Shown piece by piece: positions 20,471-21,618 of a stretch of DNA of 21,618 bases. The stretch lies in contig JABEUK010000042.1 of NCBI GenBank assembly GCA_013044425.1, positions 1 through 21,618 of the forward strand, in the 5' to 3' direction. This DNA is from Thermoplasmata archaeon. Lineage in GTDB: Archaea; Thermoplasmatota; Thermoplasmata; Lutacidiplasmatales; UBA184. The translations under genes and the position numbers were made by a program. The stretch's first letter is position 1, and each line of letters starts with the position of its first letter. Below the pieces are notes generated by a model that worked only from the letters and a program-made list of their open reading frames with translations, was not told where the DNA came from and did not search any database.

Positions 20471-21618
20471 GTCACGGTCCCGACCCCGAGCTCGAGCGGC
20501 AGGTCCTTCAGAACGTTCTTCGTCCCCTCGATGACCCAGGCTCCCTTCGCGACGAACTCCCCGGTGTTCGGAGACTTGGATACCTGCTCCGGCTTCACCC
20601 AGAACGCCGACGCCGAGGCGAGGCCCGCGCGCCAGGCCTTCGAGAACGCGACGGCCCACTGGGCCGCCTCACGGATCGTCACCTCGGTGACGGCCGGTCG
20701 TCCCGGATCGGGCCGTTTGACGATCACGCTCGCCGCGCCATGGAGATCGGCGTGCAGGTACATGTCTCCCTCCCGCAGGTGGCGACGCACCACGAGATCG
20801 TTCGAAGCGGCATCTCGCCCCGCGATCACGATCGCCCCTTCGGAGGAGAGGAACCAGCGGTAGCGCTCGAACCAGCGGGGCTTGCGGGCCCGCGAGGCCG
20901 GCGCTTCGGTCGAGGAGGTCGGCGCGGTCGGGCTCGGGGTGCGCGCAAGGCGCGCCTCCGTTTCCGTCAGCGCGGTTCGCGCTCCTTGGAGCTTGCTCTG
21001 CAGGCGCTTACCTTCCTCGTAGAGCGCTTGCGCCGATCCTTGCAGCGGCCGATCGAGCAGCAGGGGGACGGATCGCTCTCCGAGGCGTACGGCCACCTCC
21101 CGCTTCTCGGAGCCCTCCGCGCGGGCCCGGGCCAGGGCAGCCTCGGCCTCGGAGTAGTGAGCGTAGATCGATTCCGCCTGGGCGCCGAGCTCTCGCGCGG
21201 CGGATTCCAGGGATGCGATCGCCGTGCGCTGGCGGGCCGCCTGCCGTTCGAGGTCCTCCCGCGCCTTGTCGACCGCCGAAATCTCGACGGGCACGGCCGC
21301 GACCGTGACGGTGCGGAAATACCGGTGGACGGCCTCGCTGAACGTGGGGGTCTCCACCTCGCGGACCGACGGGTCGGCCGCCCAGCGCAGGCCATGGTAG
21401 GGGCTCGCATCGACGGGAACCCCCTCGCGTTCGTAGAGGTACCCTCGGGGAGGATCTCCGAGCTCCGCGTAGACTTCGGCTATCGCGCGATGAAGGGCCG
21501 GGGCGGTCCGGGCGGCATCGGCCGACGCGGGTCCATCCGGGACGCCGGACCGCGCCAGGATCTCCTCGGCGATCGGGCCCCCGAGGGCGAGGCGGGCCGC
21601 GAGGGTGCTCGAGAGATC
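20272..21618 (-). CDS. rqcH: RqcH/NEMF (NFACT) ribosome quality-control protein, 5' end missing
   Basis: RqcH/NEMF proteins bind stalled large ribosomal subunits and recruit tRNA-Ala to add C-terminal alanine tails. The frame stays open to the window edge, so 448 residues are visible and the N-terminus lies outside. Visible in order: the end of the NFACT-N domain (LAARLALGGPIAEEI, then SPYHGLRWAAD and FSEAVHRYF), a coiled-coil M region of alternating Ala/Glu/Arg heptads, a Pro/Ser/Thr-rich linker, and the NFACT-R domain. NFACT-R starts KPRWFERYRWFLSSEG and contains GRDAASNDLVVRRHLREGDMY, then ADLHGAASVIVKRP. The C-terminus is compact, with no long NFACT-C domain. Its last 199 bases overlap the 3' end of the zinc protein gene on the opposite strand. 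The assignment is strong. Confidence 0.93.
   Translation of the reverse strand, partial: DLSSTLAARLALGGPIAEEILARSGVPDGPASADAARTAPALHRAIAEVYAELGDPPRGYLYEREGVPVDASPYHGLRWAADPSVREVETPTFSEAVHRYFRTVTVAAVPVEISAVDKAREDLERQAARQRTAIASLESAARELGAQAESIYAHYSEAEAALARARAEGSEKREVAVRLGERSVPLLLDRPLQGSAQALYEEGKRLQSKLQGARTALTETEARLARTPSPTAPTSSTEAPASRARKPRWFERYRWFLSSEGAIVIAGRDAASNDLVVRRHLREGDMYLHADLHGAASVIVKRPDPGRPAVTEVTIREAAQWAVAFSKAWRAGLASASAFWVKPEQVSKSPNTGEFVAKGAWVIEGTKNVLKDLPLELGVGTVTYEDHDLWTVAPPSAFAPRGGLRVLLTPGDERVRSERESELARELGISRSLLQSLLPAGGITLRRP

Noticed and set aside
19061..20659. A 532-codon minus-strand frame covering the zinc protein region and part of the third glycosyltransferase
   Set aside because: Low-complexity product in a different frame from both real minus-strand genes, and antisense to the zinc ribbon protein with its CxxC pairs.
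1..21618. CRISPR arrays, insertion sequences, toxin-antitoxin or defence genes
   Set aside because: No regularly spaced repeats, transposase motifs or recognisable defence domains were seen.

Overview
The window reads as a GC-rich archaeal chromosome segment, most likely from a euryarchaeote of the Thermoplasmata type. The archaeal markers are direct: a glycerol-1-phosphate dehydrogenase (archaeal lipid stereochemistry), an archaeal-type leucyl-tRNA synthetase, a QueE enzyme that in archaea feeds archaeosine, a UPF0179 protein, an HVO_0476-like zinc protein, an archaeal RqcH/NEMF homologue, archaeal TATA boxes about 25-30 bases before several genes, and a tRNA gene without encoded CCA that is interrupted by an intron-like insert. 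The lineage (possibly one of the high-GC terrestrial Thermoplasmata orders) is inference from GC content and gene set only.

Layout. Positions 1-90 hold a very strong GC hairpin followed by a T-run. On the minus strand, 91-1239 encode a HAM1/RdgB-type nucleotide-sanitising pyrophosphatase and a nitroreductase, probably as one transcript. Positions 1240-2239 have no convincing gene. The last 250 bases of that gap form a repeat-rich control region in front of smc. A tightly overlapping smc-scpA-scpB operon (2240-7505) encodes a complete condensin complex. It is followed by HIT hydrolase-Memo (7652-8970), dCTP deaminase (8997-9551), convergent leucyl-tRNA synthetase (9558-12470, minus), divergent queE (12581-13210), then glycerol-1-phosphate dehydrogenase-UPF0179 (13284-14824). 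A tRNA-Pro(UGG) gene with a roughly 34-base insert in the D-loop lies at 14882-14990.

Past the tRNA the content changes from housekeeping to surface-glycan type: a putative sugar O-methyltransferase and a GT2 glycosyltransferase (minus), a divergently transcribed paralogous GT2 enzyme (plus), and a third GT2-like enzyme (minus). The window closes with the zinc protein gene (plus), whose 3' end overlaps the 3' end of a partial rqcH gene (minus) by 199 bases.

How the parts work together: SMC-ScpA-ScpB organises the chromosome. RdgB and dCTP deaminase maintain the nucleotide pool. LeuRS, tRNA-Pro, QueE and RqcH serve translation and its quality control. Glycerol-1-phosphate dehydrogenase makes the archaeal lipid backbone. 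The glycosyltransferases and methyltransferase probably build and cap a glycan. Several genes (HIT, dcd, leuS, queE, one GT2) have a TATA box placed so that transcription would start at or within a few bases of the start codon, which suggests leaderless mRNAs and was used to choose starts.

I found no CRISPR array, insertion sequence or defence system. The most unusual items are the D-loop insert in tRNA-Pro and the repeat-dense region upstream of smc.
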